From positions 47,342 through 111,341 of the forward strand of contig JADGJP010000054.1 of NCBI GenBank assembly GCA_027603065.1: a DNA stretch of 64,000 nt. The letters run 5' to 3'. This DNA is from Geranomyces variabilis (Eukaryota; Chytridiomycota; Chytridiomycetes; Spizellomycetales; Powellomycetaceae). The notes below the pieces were generated by a model that had not been told where the DNA came from, did no database searches, and saw nothing but the letters and a program-made list of their open reading frames with translations. A program made the position numbers and the translations under genes. Shown piece by piece: positions 23,052 to 34,371 of the stretch (position 1 is the first letter of the stretch; the number at the start of each line of letters is the position of its first letter).

Positions 23052-24424
23052 TTAGTTCATCCGTGACTGCATGTATTTAGCTCGCCGCCACACGCTACCC
23101 ATATGCTGATACGTACGCTCAAGCTCTTCGATGGACTCCTGACGGGCGTCGGCAATCTCGCGCGCGGCAGCTGCGAGCTTTAGGGTGGTAATTTCATCTT
23201 TCAAAGCGCCTTCCCGCTGCAGACTACCGAGCTGGTGTTCGTGCAAGCATTCTCCGGCCTCACGCTGGAGCCGCTCACTGGCCAGCTGAAGAGCATGAAC
23301 CTCAGTCTGGTTCTGCAATGCTTGCTCCCGCTCAGCATTTTTCGCGAGGACATCACCATAGCCGCCTCCCAAGTCGTCCTTTGCAAGCCTCAGCTGGGGC
23401 TTTGGGGATAACGGCAAGTTCTTTGCGGTTGTGCTCGCGCGTTTTCGCCATTCTTCATCACTTCATGTCCGCTTAACATGAGCTTCCATCCCTTGTGGGC
23501 AAAGAACCGCTTTGCCATTGTCTCACAGCGCAAGAGTTGGCGATTAAGATAAATCGTATCCTCATCCGTTGGTACGATTTATTGCGCCATGTCGTGTAGT
23601 TTCTTAGCAAAGGCGGCGATGTCGTCATTGCCATCATCAAAAAATGTTGCGAGAGTCTCTCAAGGGATCAACCGAAAGTTGGGCGATGAGGGTTGGCTGC
23701 GCGAAAAAGGGTCGCGCATTCGCCATTCTTCATCACTTCATGTCCGCTTGACATGAGCTTCCATCCTTTTTACCGCTTCACCATTGTCTCACAACGCACG
23801 AGTTTAAAGGGATCAACCGAAATTTGTGCGATGAATGTTGGCTGCGCGTCGCGTATAGCACCATAGTCCGTCATATGGTCTGACAATCTTTTTTCGACCA
23901 AGTTTCACAACAACGTCGTCGTCGCGTCCAGCATTCTCAACTGTAAGCGAATCCCGCAAGTCCTTCAAGGACCCCCAAGCTGATGAGGTATCCTCCTGAC
24001 GGGGCCGGGTAGCATCCCTTGAAAATCTGCTCGGCCACACGTATATCGACACGCGAAAGGTTGGTGGCCAGAAATAGCGCGGTCCTACAACTTGCACGAC
24101 GCGGACAGCCCACTCAAAAAAGGGTCGCGCGTTGGCAGTCCGAGAGGTCGCGAAGACGCGCAACGCCCCCATGTAGGTCAGGTACAAGTCCTTTTGGCCT
24201 GACGTTGGCGATCGTCGGAATGTGAGGTAATCTTCATTTCGTCCTTGTTTGAAGCCAGAATTGGTTTGCTGGCATTTGGTTTTTCACAGAGGATCGGTCT
24301 CCGTCGACTAAACTAGCAGCGACACGTCAGCTGCCAGGACGAACACCTTGCCGACAGCTCTTTCGCCGCGCGTTTCAAAATCAAACGCCTGTCCAGCCGC
24401 ATCGCGAAATGGCGTCGCCATCAT
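23052..24424 (-). pseudogene. MSV199/Bro-N-like domain gene, decayed
   Basis: The minus strand begins MMATPFRDAAGQAFDFETRG and VGKVFVLAADVSLLV at 24424. After a likely intron it continues KDLYLTYMGALRVFATSR and ARPFFEWAVRVV, the pattern of MSV199/Bro-N domains (a YLTY-G-LRVL-SR core and a conserved W). Next is SLKDLRDSLTVENAGRDDDV, like the segment following this domain in fungal and large-DNA-virus homologues. Further down, frames change, in-frame stops occur (for example after KKLHDMAQ near 23580) and a segment is duplicated. The last part (below 23417) is a coiled coil of about 120 residues. Interpreted as a damaged copy of a lineage-expanded gene. Family call is from remembered sequence pattern and is moderate. 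Confidence 0.5.
23430..23850 (-). repeat. Internal tandem duplication in MSV199-like relic
   Basis: Phrases recur about 270 bp apart: cgccattcttcatcacttca at 23448 and 23721, tgacatgagcttccatcc-like at 23480 and 23750, and gggatcaaccgaaa at 23664 and 23810. The two copies have diverged by small indels. Confidence 0.8.
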
Positions 24425-24544
24425 CAAGCGTCAAGATGGGCGGTGGGACTTGTAGGGTAAGGGTAAACATATAAGGAGAAAGAAGTTACAGTACTGTATA
24501 TTGTGAGGAAGACTCCCGGGGGGACGGGTTGTGTATGGCGGGAG

Positions 24545-24610
24545 GCATAGGATCCAACCAGGATCGAACCATAAACCGCGTGTGTTTACGCCATGCCGCT
24601 ACCGTTTGTG
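24545..24610 (-). other. Degenerate tRNA-like segment
   Basis: The minus strand contains ggtagcggcatgg (A-box-like) and ggttcgatcc (B-box-like), spaced as in a tRNA, with a gcgt/acgc hairpin between them. The T-stem and acceptor stem do not pair well. Probably a tRNA pseudogene or the head of a tRNA-derived repeat. Confidence 0.3.
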
Positions 24611-24667
24611 CATATATTCCATAGTCTCAACAAAACTATCTCGTTATTTTTGTTATTTTGCCCACAC

Positions 24668-26234
24668 ATGGAGTCCTGTTTAGCCACTGCCCTGCCGCCC
24701 CTCTCTTATGCTCCGGCCTTCTACGCCAGCGACTCCGAATCCAAGTACGGCTGTCCGCCGGGGGACGTTGGCAGAGCAGATGACTTTGACCGTGTGATGC
24801 GCTTCACACCACTGTGGATTTTCCTGACTGGCAAGTAACGTGGACAGCATGACGACCCCTTGTTGTGAACGTCAGCAAGTCACTGACCAAGCCGTGATCA
24901 TATCAGGTCTTTCTTTTGCAGGAAGGAGCAGCTTTCCGCCAGATGCCCGATTCGCGAACAAAAGGCCGTCGAAGCGATGGCTCTGCTTTGCATGTGCCCA
25001 ATCGAGGAGCTGCTTACTTCAACGCAGGGTTTCAGTTCAGCGCGCATTGTACCGGTCGTCGGCTTGCCCGACATAGTCCTAGGCGACTGGAGCCCCGAGC
25101 GGCTCCTGCTGACCGTGGAAGTGAAGAAAAAAAAATGTTTTGTTCATTGCCCCTGGTGAGCATCTTGCCGACGTCTACAATGCTCAGCGCTCTGGCCAAA
25201 TGACCGCGGCAGAATGTCGAAATGTCAGATGCTGCGTCGAGCAGGCTTTCGGGTACATGTACCACAACAAGCTCCAATACGGCGTGCTCACCACATTTGA
25301 GCAGACGTGGGTGTTTTCGCGGAAGAGGGACTCGCCGCTTTCGCTGTCGATCTCTTCCACCATTGACGCACGCACCGCAGGCAACGGCGTTACGTGGCGC
25401 CGAGCCATTGCTTTCATTGCGCAACTCGCGACGAGCGTGGCTCAAATGCCGACTCCTCCTCCACCCGCGTCCGTGCGAACCTCGCCACGCACTTCTCGCC
25501 GCTCGTCCTCACACGCTCCGTCCCCGTATACCCGCTCACCTCTCGTCAGTCCCACCGCATCCAGACCTTCGTCCCCGCCGAGCGCTCCGCCCGGCGCAGG
25601 CGGCAGCAGCAACCAGCCGAACTCCGGCCCCTCTGTACCGCCCAGCTCGCAGCGGCCGATCCGCGACGCGCAGCTCACAGACGACACGATCGCTGAAAGC
25701 GATGGCTTGTTGTTCGATACCGCGCCTCTCTTTCAGCTCGATGTCGACATGACGCTAGCTGTGCCGCTCGGTACGGGCCGCACCGGCACAACGTATTTAG
25801 GCACCGTCGACGACCTCCCCGCGGCTATCAAACTCGTTGACCCGGTGAAGAAGGGCGGGGTTGCGCTGCACGCCCTCGAACGCGAATGCCGCGTTTATCA
25901 TGACCTCCTCGATCTGCAGGGCACAGTGGTCGCCCGCGTGATCGGGCGCGGGGTTATGGGTGGGATGTTCCCATTTCTCGCAACTGAACCAATCGTGCCA
26001 CCTGGGCGCATAGCGGAATGGGGTCCCAGTGAGCATCTGCTGGCGCAAGAAGCTCTGAGCGGGCTGCACGCTGCGGGTCACCTGCACGGCGACATCCGAA
26101 AGCAGAATGTCTTGTTTTACGACGACCCGGCGGTCGGTGGGCAAAGGCGCGCGCTGCTTATCGACCTCGAAACTGCGCGGAGAGCGTCCAGCGATGAATT
26201 AGCGGACGAGATGCTGACCCTCGCAGCACTTTGA
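24668..26234 (+). pseudogene. Crinkler-type nuclease-kinase effector, frameshifted
   Basis: Exon 1 (24668-24834, MESCLATALPPLSYAPAFYA) and exon 2 (from 24922, intron 24835-24921) join in frame. Exon 2 has a PD-(D/E)XK-like motif, LPDIVLGDWSPERLLLTVEV followed by K. After a run of nine A (25127-25135) the frame shifts; the new frame carries EQAFGYMYHNKLQYGVLTTF, a Pro/Ser-rich linker, and a protein-kinase-like domain with AAIKLVD (lysine), HLHGDIRKQNVLF (catalytic loop) and LIDLETAR (metal site). The stop is at 26234. Nuclease plus kinase in this order is the architecture of Crinkler/RHS-type effectors described in chytrids and oomycetes. No N-terminal Crinkler header is visible. The break may be real decay or a homopolymer error. 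Confidence 0.6.
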
Positions 26235-26313
26235 GCGTTGTGTTTGTCACTCGTCATACCGTTTTCAAGTGTTTCCCTAAGAGCGGCAAGTTTATTACGA
26301 GTTCAGGCACCCC

Positions 26314-26391
26314 ACTCGTGGTTGGGGCAAAGACTATACCTGTATCGTGAACACTCGTGGTTGGGGGAAAGACTATACCTGTATCGTGAAG
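26314..26391. repeat. 39-bp tandem duplication
   Basis: Two adjacent units beginning actcgtggttggggcaaaga differ at two positions. They sit just after the Crinkler-type gene and directly before an inverted repeat. Confidence 0.95.
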
Positions 26392-26396
26392 ATAGG

Positions 26397-26466
26397 CTGT
26401 TGGCGAGCATTCAGACGCAGCAACATTAGAAGGCTCCCCTTGCTGCATCTGAATTCTCGCCAACAG
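26397..26466. repeat. Foldback: 27-bp inverted repeat, 16-nt spacer
   Basis: Left arm 26397-26423 (ctgttggcgagcattcagac...) and right arm 26440-26466 are reverse complements with two mismatches. No gene overlaps it; 26467-26757 shows nothing else. Confidence 0.9.
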
Positions 26467-26757
26467 GAGGCGATATCCAGCCGTCGCTACAAATCAACTC
26501 AACCGAGGTATCCAATATCACGCCACATCCCAGGTCAGCTGCCTCTTGCAGCTCCTAAGTTATGAGAATGTTTTTGGAGGGGACTTCATGGCAGGCGAAA
26601 GATTTTGGCATAACAACCGCCGTAGTTTCCAAATATGTCGTACGCAGAAGCGGACACATGAATGGCTGGCTAAGTGGTGAAGATGTCACTCAAAAATAAC
26701 ATCTCCTGCGCCAACTACGCTATTCTACAGATATGCCAGATACACCGCTAAGTTGCG

Positions 26758-28728
26758 TTACACTAGACTTTCAACCTGGACCGCGGCATACTCGAGCGAG
26801 TACGATACAGTAACTCCACCACCCCCGCCGGTCGTTACCGACGGCGCTTCACAGTCCGCCGCGCACGAATAGACCAAAACCGTTCCCCAGTCCATTCCAC
26901 ACGCGTGCCGGTCCAGGAACGCGCTAAAGTTATGCGTTTGTGCGGCGGCGCTGTTGCTTGCTGCGGCTCCTCCTCCTCCTGGACCAGCAGCGGCGGCGGC
27001 GGCGGCTTTGCCCTTTTTGTCCTTGTCGGCGCGCGGAACGAGTTGCTCGATCGGCAGCAGCGACAGGATCATCGGCATGAGCTGGAACTCGAATGCTCGG
27101 GGACCACCACACCGTGTGCATACAGGCGGACCGGCGTCGGTAAGCGTGGCCGAGACGGCATCGTTGGAGTAGAACGCCGGCTGTCCATTCAAATCATATC
27201 TAGTTCACGAAGATGCCACAAAACGAAATGGTTAAGTTCAGATATTTCTCCGTTGACGGTTTTCCCACCCTCTTTTCGTAACGCGCGTGCCACACACACA
27301 CCTAATACACTGCTCCGGATCGTCTTCGACGAGTTTCTGAAACCGTTTGAAAGCCTTGTTCATGTATTTTGGGCGAGACTTTTCGTATCCCTCGCCCGTC
27401 CAGCCGCCGACGCCGTCAGCAGGCACGTCTTCCACAGCGTCTTGGATGTTGTACTCTGCCAGCAGCCGCAGCTCGTGCTCATAGGAGTCTTCATCAGTCC
27501 ACTCGGCGGAGAATTCGAGCGGGTAGGCGGGAAAGGTGGGAGCTGCGGTCCACGCGGCTTTGGAGGATGATGATGATGTGGCGGGAGTGCCTATTGCGGA
27601 TGGCTGTAACGGCGGCGGTGTTGGTGATGACGGCGCCAGAACCTCTGCATCCGCGGCGGCGGTCTCCGGCAATACCCGCAATTCGGAAAGCTGCGCCGTA
27701 AGGGCTTCCAAGGCGTCTGTAGATGCAGGATTCGCTGCAGAGCTATTCGAGGGCGACAAAGACGGCGGATTGCTGAGCCCAGCTTCGAGAGGTAGCGGCA
27801 GTGGTCCTTTTCGTGGAGGCTCAACAACTTCTGCCTCCTCCTCCTCGTCTTCAAATCCCTCGTCCTCATCCCACGCGTATTTTTTGTCTCGCTCCGCCAA
27901 CAATTCTAGAGCAGAGCGGCTGGGTGACGACGGCGATGGCTGAGATGGCGCGCCAAACACCAATGGCGAGCCAAAAGCAGGCGACGGTTGGCCAAATTGA
28001 AAAGGTGTGGAGGGCGTGTCCCAGGAAAACGCTGAGGCGGAAGCCGGCGTGGCAGGCGTTTTTGGCGTCAAAGTCGCCGCCGCCGCCGCCGCCGCGACTG
28101 ATGGCGCTTTTTTATTGGACCATTTCTTCTTTGGTGTTGGCTGCGGAGTAGCAGGCGTGCCATTGGCGGCGGCAGCCGGCGTCGCACTCGTCTTTGCCTT
28201 TTTATTACGTGGAGTGGACACTGGAGCGATCCGCTTTATGGCTTTCAAGACCCGCCAGCTGAAATGAAAAGATAAATACAAGATAAACAAAACTAATCAG
28301 CGGTTTTCGAAGTTGGTGATTTTTTTTCTCTTTTCTTTTTCGCTGTTACCTGCCAGGCCTGGTCATGCAGACGCGGGTGTTGCAAGCAAACAGATAGTAG
28401 ACACGCGAAGCCTTGCCTGGTTCGGGCAGCTTGGCCCACAGCTGGAGCATGAGCAGCAATGGCTTTCCACAGGCCTCGCACGCGGCCCACTCAGCAGGCG
28501 GAAGAACATCTTTTTCAAGCCATACCTAACAACAAAAAAACAAAGCAAATGCGACCAGCGTCAGCACCCACTATCCCTCGTGAGAAAAAAAACAAAACAG
28601 GGAAGCACTAGAAGGAGGCTACTCACGGGAGTGCCTCCGATTTTATCAAGGAACGGATCAGTGTCTTGAGCAAACTTAATCTTGTCGCATGGATAACCAA
28701 TCTGGACGTCGGAAGCAGCCGCAGCCAT
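26758..28728 (-). CDS. TSR4: PDCD2/Tsr4 family protein, uS5 (Rps2) chaperone
   Basis: Four exons: 28728-28627, 28525-28350, 28258-27302 and 27199-26758, 558 residues. The N-terminus has IGYPCDKIKFAQDTDPFLDK then IGGTPVWLEKDVLPPAEW, the PDCD2/Tsr4 start. A zinc-binding segment follows (CEACGKPLLLMLQLWAKLPE, YLFACNTRVC). A long Pro/Ala/Ser-rich and acidic insert occupies the middle. The C-terminal PDCD2_C domain has AFKRFQKLVEDDPEQCIRY and VCTRCGGPRAFEFQLMPMIL, with WGTVLVYSC near the end. Tsr4 binds newly made ribosomal protein uS5 and is needed for small-subunit maturation. Divergent from glycerol kinase. The ATG at 28728 is the only one that gives the family N-terminus. Confidence 0.9.
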
Positions 28729-29212
28729 GTCTGTCAACTCGAATGTGGTTTGCTAAAAAACCCCGCTAGGTGAATGCGCGAACGAGCGAAAAGACCAAAA
28801 GATACGCAGCTGCGCCTTCGCTCCGGCTCCGTGAGAAAAGGCTTGTTCCGTCGCCTACGTGTATATCGGGTGAACTCCAGACAGCCATGCTTGGGAGGGC
28901 TTGCTGTGCCATCCATCCTGTGCGGCACCTGTGATTTCCTCCTTTCTTTCTTCTCTGCCTGGCCGCCTGCCTGCACTGCTCGCGTGCCTCGTGTGTGCGT
29001 GTGTGCGTGTGTGCGTGTCTGCGCGGGCTGGCGCGTCTCGGAAGGCGCCGGGAAGCACAAGAGAAATGTGATAATAGCGGGGCGGCTCTGCTTGCCTGCT
29101 TTTCTTTTGCGGCAAGCATTGAAGGCAGCGAAAAAAAAAAAGAAAGGACCAGCTGCACACAGTGCCCCCCCACTGCCCAGCCCGCGAAGAGAAGAGAGCG
29201 GAGAGCGGAGAG

Positions 29213-29257
<45 letters not shown>

Positions 29258-29507
29258 AAGATTGATGCGGCGGCTCGACAACTTTGCGTTGCAGCGGCTC
29301 CTGCTGCTGCTGCCGTCGCGGTCGCTCAAGGTCTCACCAGCTGCACCACCAGCACCTGCATTGTTTTATACAAAAAGAGCATCGCCACCGCCGCCGCCGC
29401 CGCCGGCCCCGCCCGTCTGTTGCTGCTTGAACTTGAAGGCTTTGTTGCGTTCATCCTCCTCCTCCTCCTCCATACTCCCTCCTTTCCCAATACCACTCTC
29501 ACTTGCC
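28729..29507. promoter_or_regulatory. Divergent intergenic promoter region with microsatellites
   Basis: This 779-bp region separates the two start codons of TSR4 (-) and glycerol kinase (+), so both promoters must lie in it. It contains a (gtgtgc) stretch near 28995-29025, an A11 run near 29131 and an (AG)n microsatellite at 29214-29254. A CTC/CTG-rich stretch precedes the kinase start. No TATA element stands out. Confidence 0.6.
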
Positions 29508-31642
29508 ATGTCCGAACCCACTGCCACTACCACTACCGCCGCCGCCGCTCCTGCTCCTGAGGCTGTTGCGGCGCCGGCACCTATCGTTGCCGCCGAGCCC
29601 ACTCCCGTTGCCGCTGCCCCCGAACCGACTCCCGTTGCTGCTGCCGTCGCCGACGAGAAGGCAGTGGCGCAGCCGGAAGCCGCGGCTCCCGCTCACCACG
29701 ACGAGCAGGTGCAGCACGAGAAGCACGAGGTTGAGAAAACCGAAGAAGCTGCTGCTGTTGCCGAACCTGCTGCCGCTACTGCTGTTGCTACGGAGGAGGC
29801 GCCTGTTACACCTGCTGCCACGCCTGCTGCTGCTTCGCCCGTTGTTGCCGCGGCGCCGTCGTCGCCAAAGAAAAAGAAGCTGGGCCCGTTCGCGAAGCTC
29901 CTGTCAAAGCTCAAATCGGTCGCGCCTCCGTCCACCCCGCCCCACTCGCAAAAATCTTCGGCTAGCGCATCCACTGCCGATCTCTCATCCACCACCACCA
30001 CCACCGCCGCCATGCCTGCTGCCAAGCCCACCACCACCGCCATCTCGGGCGACCTTGTCGGCTCCATCGACCAGGGCACCAGCTCCACCCGCTTCATGGT
30101 CTTTGACACCAACGGCGAGATGGTCACCATTGCCCAGCGCGAATTCGAGCAGATCTACCCGCAGGTAAGAACCTACCACGCTCTCTGTGGAAACTCGAGC
30201 CCTTAAAAACTTATCTCCCTCTTGCTCTCTGTTCCTCTGTCTGTTAGGCCGGGTGGTGCGAGCACGATCCCGAGGTCATTATGGAGACCGTCCATACTTG
30301 TATTGCCGAGGCGTGCAAGAACCTCGAAGGTATGGGCCGCTCCATCAAGGACATCAAGGCGATCGGCATCACCAACCAGCGCGAGACCACCGTCGTATGG
30401 GACAAGACCACCGGCAAGCCGCTCCACCACGCCATTGTCTGGCTCGACGGCCGCACCAACGCCACTGTCAAGCAGCTCGTTGAAAAGTCCGAGACCAAGA
30501 CCACTACCTACCTGCAGGAAAAGTGCGGTCTGCCCTTCTCGACCTACTTTTCCGGCGTGAAGCTGCGCTGGTTGCTCGACAACGTCGACGCCGTGAAAAA
30601 GGCTCACGACGAAGGCCGCCTTGCATTTGGAACCATCGACTCGTGGCTCATCTACAACCTCACCGGTGGCCTTGACGGCGGCCGTCACGTCTCGGACGTG
30701 ACCAACGCCTCGCGCACCATGTTTATGAACATCCGCACGCTCAAGTGGGACCAGGAGATCCTCGACTTTTTCAATGTCAAGGCCGAGATCCTTCCCGAGA
30801 TCGTCTCGAGCGCCGAGGTCTACGGCAACGTCACCAAGGGCCCGCTCGCCGGCCTGCCCATTGCTGGATGCCTCGGTGACCAGCAGGCTGCCGTTGTCGG
30901 TCAGCGCTGCTTCAACCCGGGTGAAGTCAAAAACACCTACGGAACCGGCTGCTTCATGCTGTTCAACACGGGCACCAAGCCCGTAATCTCGACTCACGGT
31001 CTGCTCACCACCGTCGGCTACAAGCTCGGCAAGGACGTTGAGGCCGTGTACGCGCTCGAGGGATCCGTCGCCATTGCCGGCGCTGGCGTCAAGTGGCTCC
31101 GCGACAACCTCAAGATGATCAAGGAGGCGTCCGAGATCAACGAGCTCGCCGCCAACGTCGAGCACACCGGTGGTGTTTACTTTGTGCCCGCTTTCTCTGG
31201 CCTGTTTGCCCCGCACTGGCGTGACGACGCCCGCGGTTGCATTGTTGGTCTGACCCAGTACGCCACCCGCGAGCACATTGCGCGCGCCACCCTTGAGGCC
31301 GTCTGCTTCCAGTCCAAGGAGGTTCTCGACGCCATGAACGCCGACGCCGGCACCGAGCTTGCGCTGCTTAAGGTTGACGGTGGCATGACCAACTCGGACC
31401 TTACCATGCAGATCCAGGCCGACCTTCTCGGCATCTCTGTCGAGCGTCCCGCCATGCGCGAGACCACCGCTCTCGGCGCTGCTCTCGCCGCTGGTCTCGC
31501 CGTCGGTGTCTGGAAGGACCTTGACAACTTCAAGGCCGGCCAGAAGCCCGACGTGTTTGAGCCCAAGATTCAGGCCACGGACCGCGCCTCGCGTTACGCC
31601 GAATGGAAGAAGGCTGTCGAGCGCTCGCTCAACTGGGTTTAA
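29508..31642 (+). CDS. GUT1: Glycerol kinase with long Ala/Pro-rich N-terminal extension
   Basis: Two exons, 29508-30164 and 30248-31642 (intron 30165-30247), 683 residues. The enzyme domain begins about residue 180 ([20 protein letters not shown]) and is a complete FGGY glycerol kinase: [74 protein letters not shown] and [16 protein letters not shown]. It phosphorylates glycerol to glycerol-3-phosphate using ATP. The first ~168 residues are low-complexity Ala/Pro/Thr with a basic patch ([20 protein letters not shown]), not usual for this family. A second in-frame ATG at 30012 (residue 169) would give a normal-length enzyme. Confidence 0.95.
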
Positions 31643-31898
31643 AGAAAAAGAAGCTCCCGGGACGCATCAAATGAACTCTGCGAGTCATTGAAAACCTTCT
31701 TTCGTTTCTCTTTGTCGATTTTCTGCCGCATCACCAAGACTTTTATATCGAATTGCCCGTTCCTCTTGTTCTTCCTTTTACTTTTTTGGCCGCGCCGAGC
31801 GCCTTTATATTACCCTCCTCTGTTTGCTTTTTCTCCGTAATCCCAATACAACTCTTATAAAAGTACAATGTAAGCAAAAAAGCAATGGTCCTAAATAA
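31643..31898. other. Convergent 3' intergenic region
   Basis: T-rich sequence between the stop of glycerol kinase and the stop of the alcohol dehydrogenase. It must hold both polyadenylation regions; an AATACAA and TATAAAAGT stretch lies near 31845-31865. Confidence 0.4.
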
Positions 31899-33098
31899 CT
31901 AGTAAAGAGCTTCAACCAGCTTTCGGACGTCGGCCTTTTCCTTGTCACTCAATCCCTTTGTGGCGCGCTCGACAATGATATCTACCTGATCCTTGCCGAC
32001 TTTCTGTTCAGTCAAAGTTGTTGCAAGCCCAAGGCGCTTCACCAAGTCAATAATCGCGCCGCCCACCGCCTGCGCATCGTGCACCACATCGTCGCCGGCA
32101 CCATTTCCTTTGGACACAAACGGCAACAATGCTGCAATCTGCGCGGCCGTCGTCCCACCAGTCGCAGCCTTCATCTTCACCACACGTCCGAGCGTCAAGC
32201 AGGACGTAACGCCATGTGGAATCCCATACGGGGATCCTAGCGCATACCCCAACGAATGCGACAATCCCAACCCCTGCGAGCCCATATTCGCGCCCAAGAA
32301 CCCAAGCGACGCATACGCGGCAAGAAACAATCCGGTGATAACTTGTTGATCGGTTGGATCGGCTTTATACTTTGGCAGCAGCGTAAATAGTTCCGAGACG
32401 GCGCTGCGGGAGATGAGTTGGCAGGGGATGTATGTCGCGGTGGGATGGTACTGCGCTTCTACGGCATGGTCCAGCGCGCGGATCCCCGTCGAAAGAAACA
32501 GCGACGGCGGGGTGTGCAACGCAAACACCGGGTCATAAAACACAAACGCAGGAACACACTTTGGGTGCTTAACTCCCGTTTTAGTTCCATCGCTTTGCGT
32601 GTATCCAGCATTAGGCGTGCACTCTGCCGCGCTCAGCGTTGTCGGGATCGCGATATGGCGCAACCACGCGCGGTTGGGGTTTTGCTCGTTGACGCGGTAG
32701 ATGATTGCTTTGGCGGAATCGATGGGCGAGCCGCCGCCAACAGAGATGATTGTGTCGATTTTTGCGTCGCCGAGAATAAGCTTTGTGGCCTCGTCGAGCT
32801 GTTCTACGGGCGCGTGCTGCTTGATGTGGGAGAACGTGCCCGCGTGGCGGTTTTGCTTGCTTTGCGAGTCAGCATCTCCACCGCCACCACCCGTAAGTAG
32901 CGTTTCGAGATCCTTGATGAGCGGCGTGCGGGTGGCAAGAGAAGTGCCGGTGACGATAAACGCGCGGGAGGTAGGCGTGGGCAGCGCGGCGAGCAGGTGG
33001 TCGCGCACGACGTTTGCACCATAGCGCAGAGCCTGCAGCTTGTTGGGCTCGTACAGACCTGCGAGCTGCGAAGGAAGCCAAGACGTTGATGAAGCCAT
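31899..33098 (-). CDS. Iron-containing alcohol dehydrogenase, maleylacetate-reductase-like
   Basis: Single exon of 399 residues. NAD(P)-binding motif SVGGGSPIDSAKA at about residue 120; IPTTLSAAEC follows. Metal-site motifs are TGIRALDHAVEAQYHP and GLGLSHSLGYALGSPYGIPH followed by G. Length and motif order fit group III Fe-dependent alcohol dehydrogenases of the maleylacetate reductase branch, which reduce maleylacetate in aromatic degradation; substrate here is not certain. No targeting signal is obvious. A dispersed repeat begins 19 bp upstream of its ATG, so its promoter lies in repeat sequence. Confidence 0.9.
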   Translation of the reverse strand: MASSTSWLPSQLAGLYEPNKLQALRYGANVVRDHLLAALPTPTSRAFIVTGTSLATRTPLIKDLETLLTGGGGGDADSQSKQNRHAGTFSHIKQHAPVEQLDEATKLILGDAKIDTIISVGGGSPIDSAKAIIYRVNEQNPNRAWLRHIAIPTTLSAAECTPNAGYTQSDGTKTGVKHPKCVPAFVFYDPVFALHTPPSLFLSTGIRALDHAVEAQYHPTATYIPCQLISRSAVSELFTLLPKYKADPTDQQVITGLFLAAYASLGFLGANMGSQGLGLSHSLGYALGSPYGIPHGVTSCLTLGRVVKMKAATGGTTAAQIAALLPFVSKGNGAGDDVVHDAQAVGGAIIDLVKRLGLATTLTEQKVGKDQVDIIVERATKGLSDKEKADVRKLVEALY

Positions 33099-33116
33099 TC
33101 GGGTGCAAGATTAAAT

Positions 33117-33471
33117 CGTCAATACTAGAATGCGATGCGAGTGGGAGCGGAGAATGTCGAAGCGTTTTTGAAGCGTTGAAAACCGCGCGCGCGAGATCGT
33201 GACGTCCCTCATTCAACCCATGCGAATCCTAGATGTAGCATTGCGCGGCGGTGACTCAGTGTGACTGACTAATTTACGGCTTGCGGGCAAACGGCACCGA
33301 CCGCCGCCGCGACCTTTCGGCCTCCTCGTCACCACGCACGTTGCGTGTGTGCCGCATTGACAGAAATTGTGCCTTTCAGCTTGGCATACGGTGGCGCGAT
33401 TGGTTCACCCATCGGCCGTCGAGAGGCAGGGCAGGTTTCCCCAGCTACGACACGAGGGGGGCCTTCTCACC
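33117..33471. repeat. tRNA-derived SINE-like repeat, copy 1
   Basis: Shares with copy 2 (37274-37452) a head gcggagaatgtcgaagcgtt, a middle gcggtgactcagtgtgact and a tRNA-like tail with ggtggcgcgattggttcacc (A-box) and gctacgacacgaggggg (B-box position). Copy 1 is interrupted by about 90 bp of extra sequence. The tRNA-like promoter makes a SINE origin likely. Confidence 0.55.
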
Positions 33472-34371
33472 TGTAAAAAGTGAGACACACGCTGTACTCA
33501 CAGCCGCGCAAAGCCGCAACTGCCCGAGTAACTGTTCGCGGCGGCGGTGGAGAGAAAGGGAGCGGACCCGCGGCCGCGTCACGCGGGCGAGAAAAAGTGC
33601 GCAGGAGCGGTTGCAACGAGGTGGGAGGTATTCAAAATGTAGATTCCCGTGGAAAGGGGGCCAGATTGGAGGCCGTATCCCAAGTTATTTAGATGTTACG
33701 TAGGTATCGAACCTCACGTACATCGGATCGCACTGGCTAAATGCTGCTTTACGTACCATTTACGTACTGCTCACGTAAATGCGTCACGTGCCTTCAACGA
33801 TGCACCGCAACCGGCCGCCGTGGCCTAAAAACCCCGCAGACCTTGCGTATCATGTCAACTCATCTTTTGACATCATCGTGGCCATCTGCCCTCAACCGAC
33901 ACATTAAAAGAGTGAGTGACATACATCAAGTCTACCACTTCGGGCGTAGCAGTCGATTTAACGATGCATCTTTCGTAGTTCGGCGCGTGTGACTTCTGGC
34001 GGACAGTTGGCGGCCGCAGCAGTAGCCACCAGCTTCGACAAGACCAAAGTTCAGCAGTTCGTAAACGGGAGTTTTGAACATATCCGCGAATATGCCCTCG
34101 ACCGGCCGCTTCCTTCCACCCGTCATCGCCCGTAGTCTCGGCTTCCGGAACGTTGCAGAGGAAGAGCACGGAAGACGGGCAACAAGCGCACCGGCGCAGC
34201 TCGTTTTCCCGGTCATCGCTCCGACCAAGTTGGCGCCGGTGCGCTCGTTGCTTGCCTTCCACGCTCGGATCGGAATTCGCGCCATCCCGCAGAAAGGCGT
34301 CGCCCCTGGGTTTTGGAGTTTTCGAGTTCCCCTCCAAGTCAATCACAAACTTGCTGCGCCATCTCATCGCG
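33472..34371. other. Intergenic, no clear gene
   Basis: Contains repeated short tacgta/cacgta motifs near 33700-33800 and open frames on both strands at 33870-34430, but none shows a recognisable domain or a consistent intron structure. Confidence 0.4.

Noticed and set aside
30203-31276. Long minus-strand open frame of 357 codons
   Set aside because: It is antisense to the well-conserved glycerol kinase and has no domain of its own.
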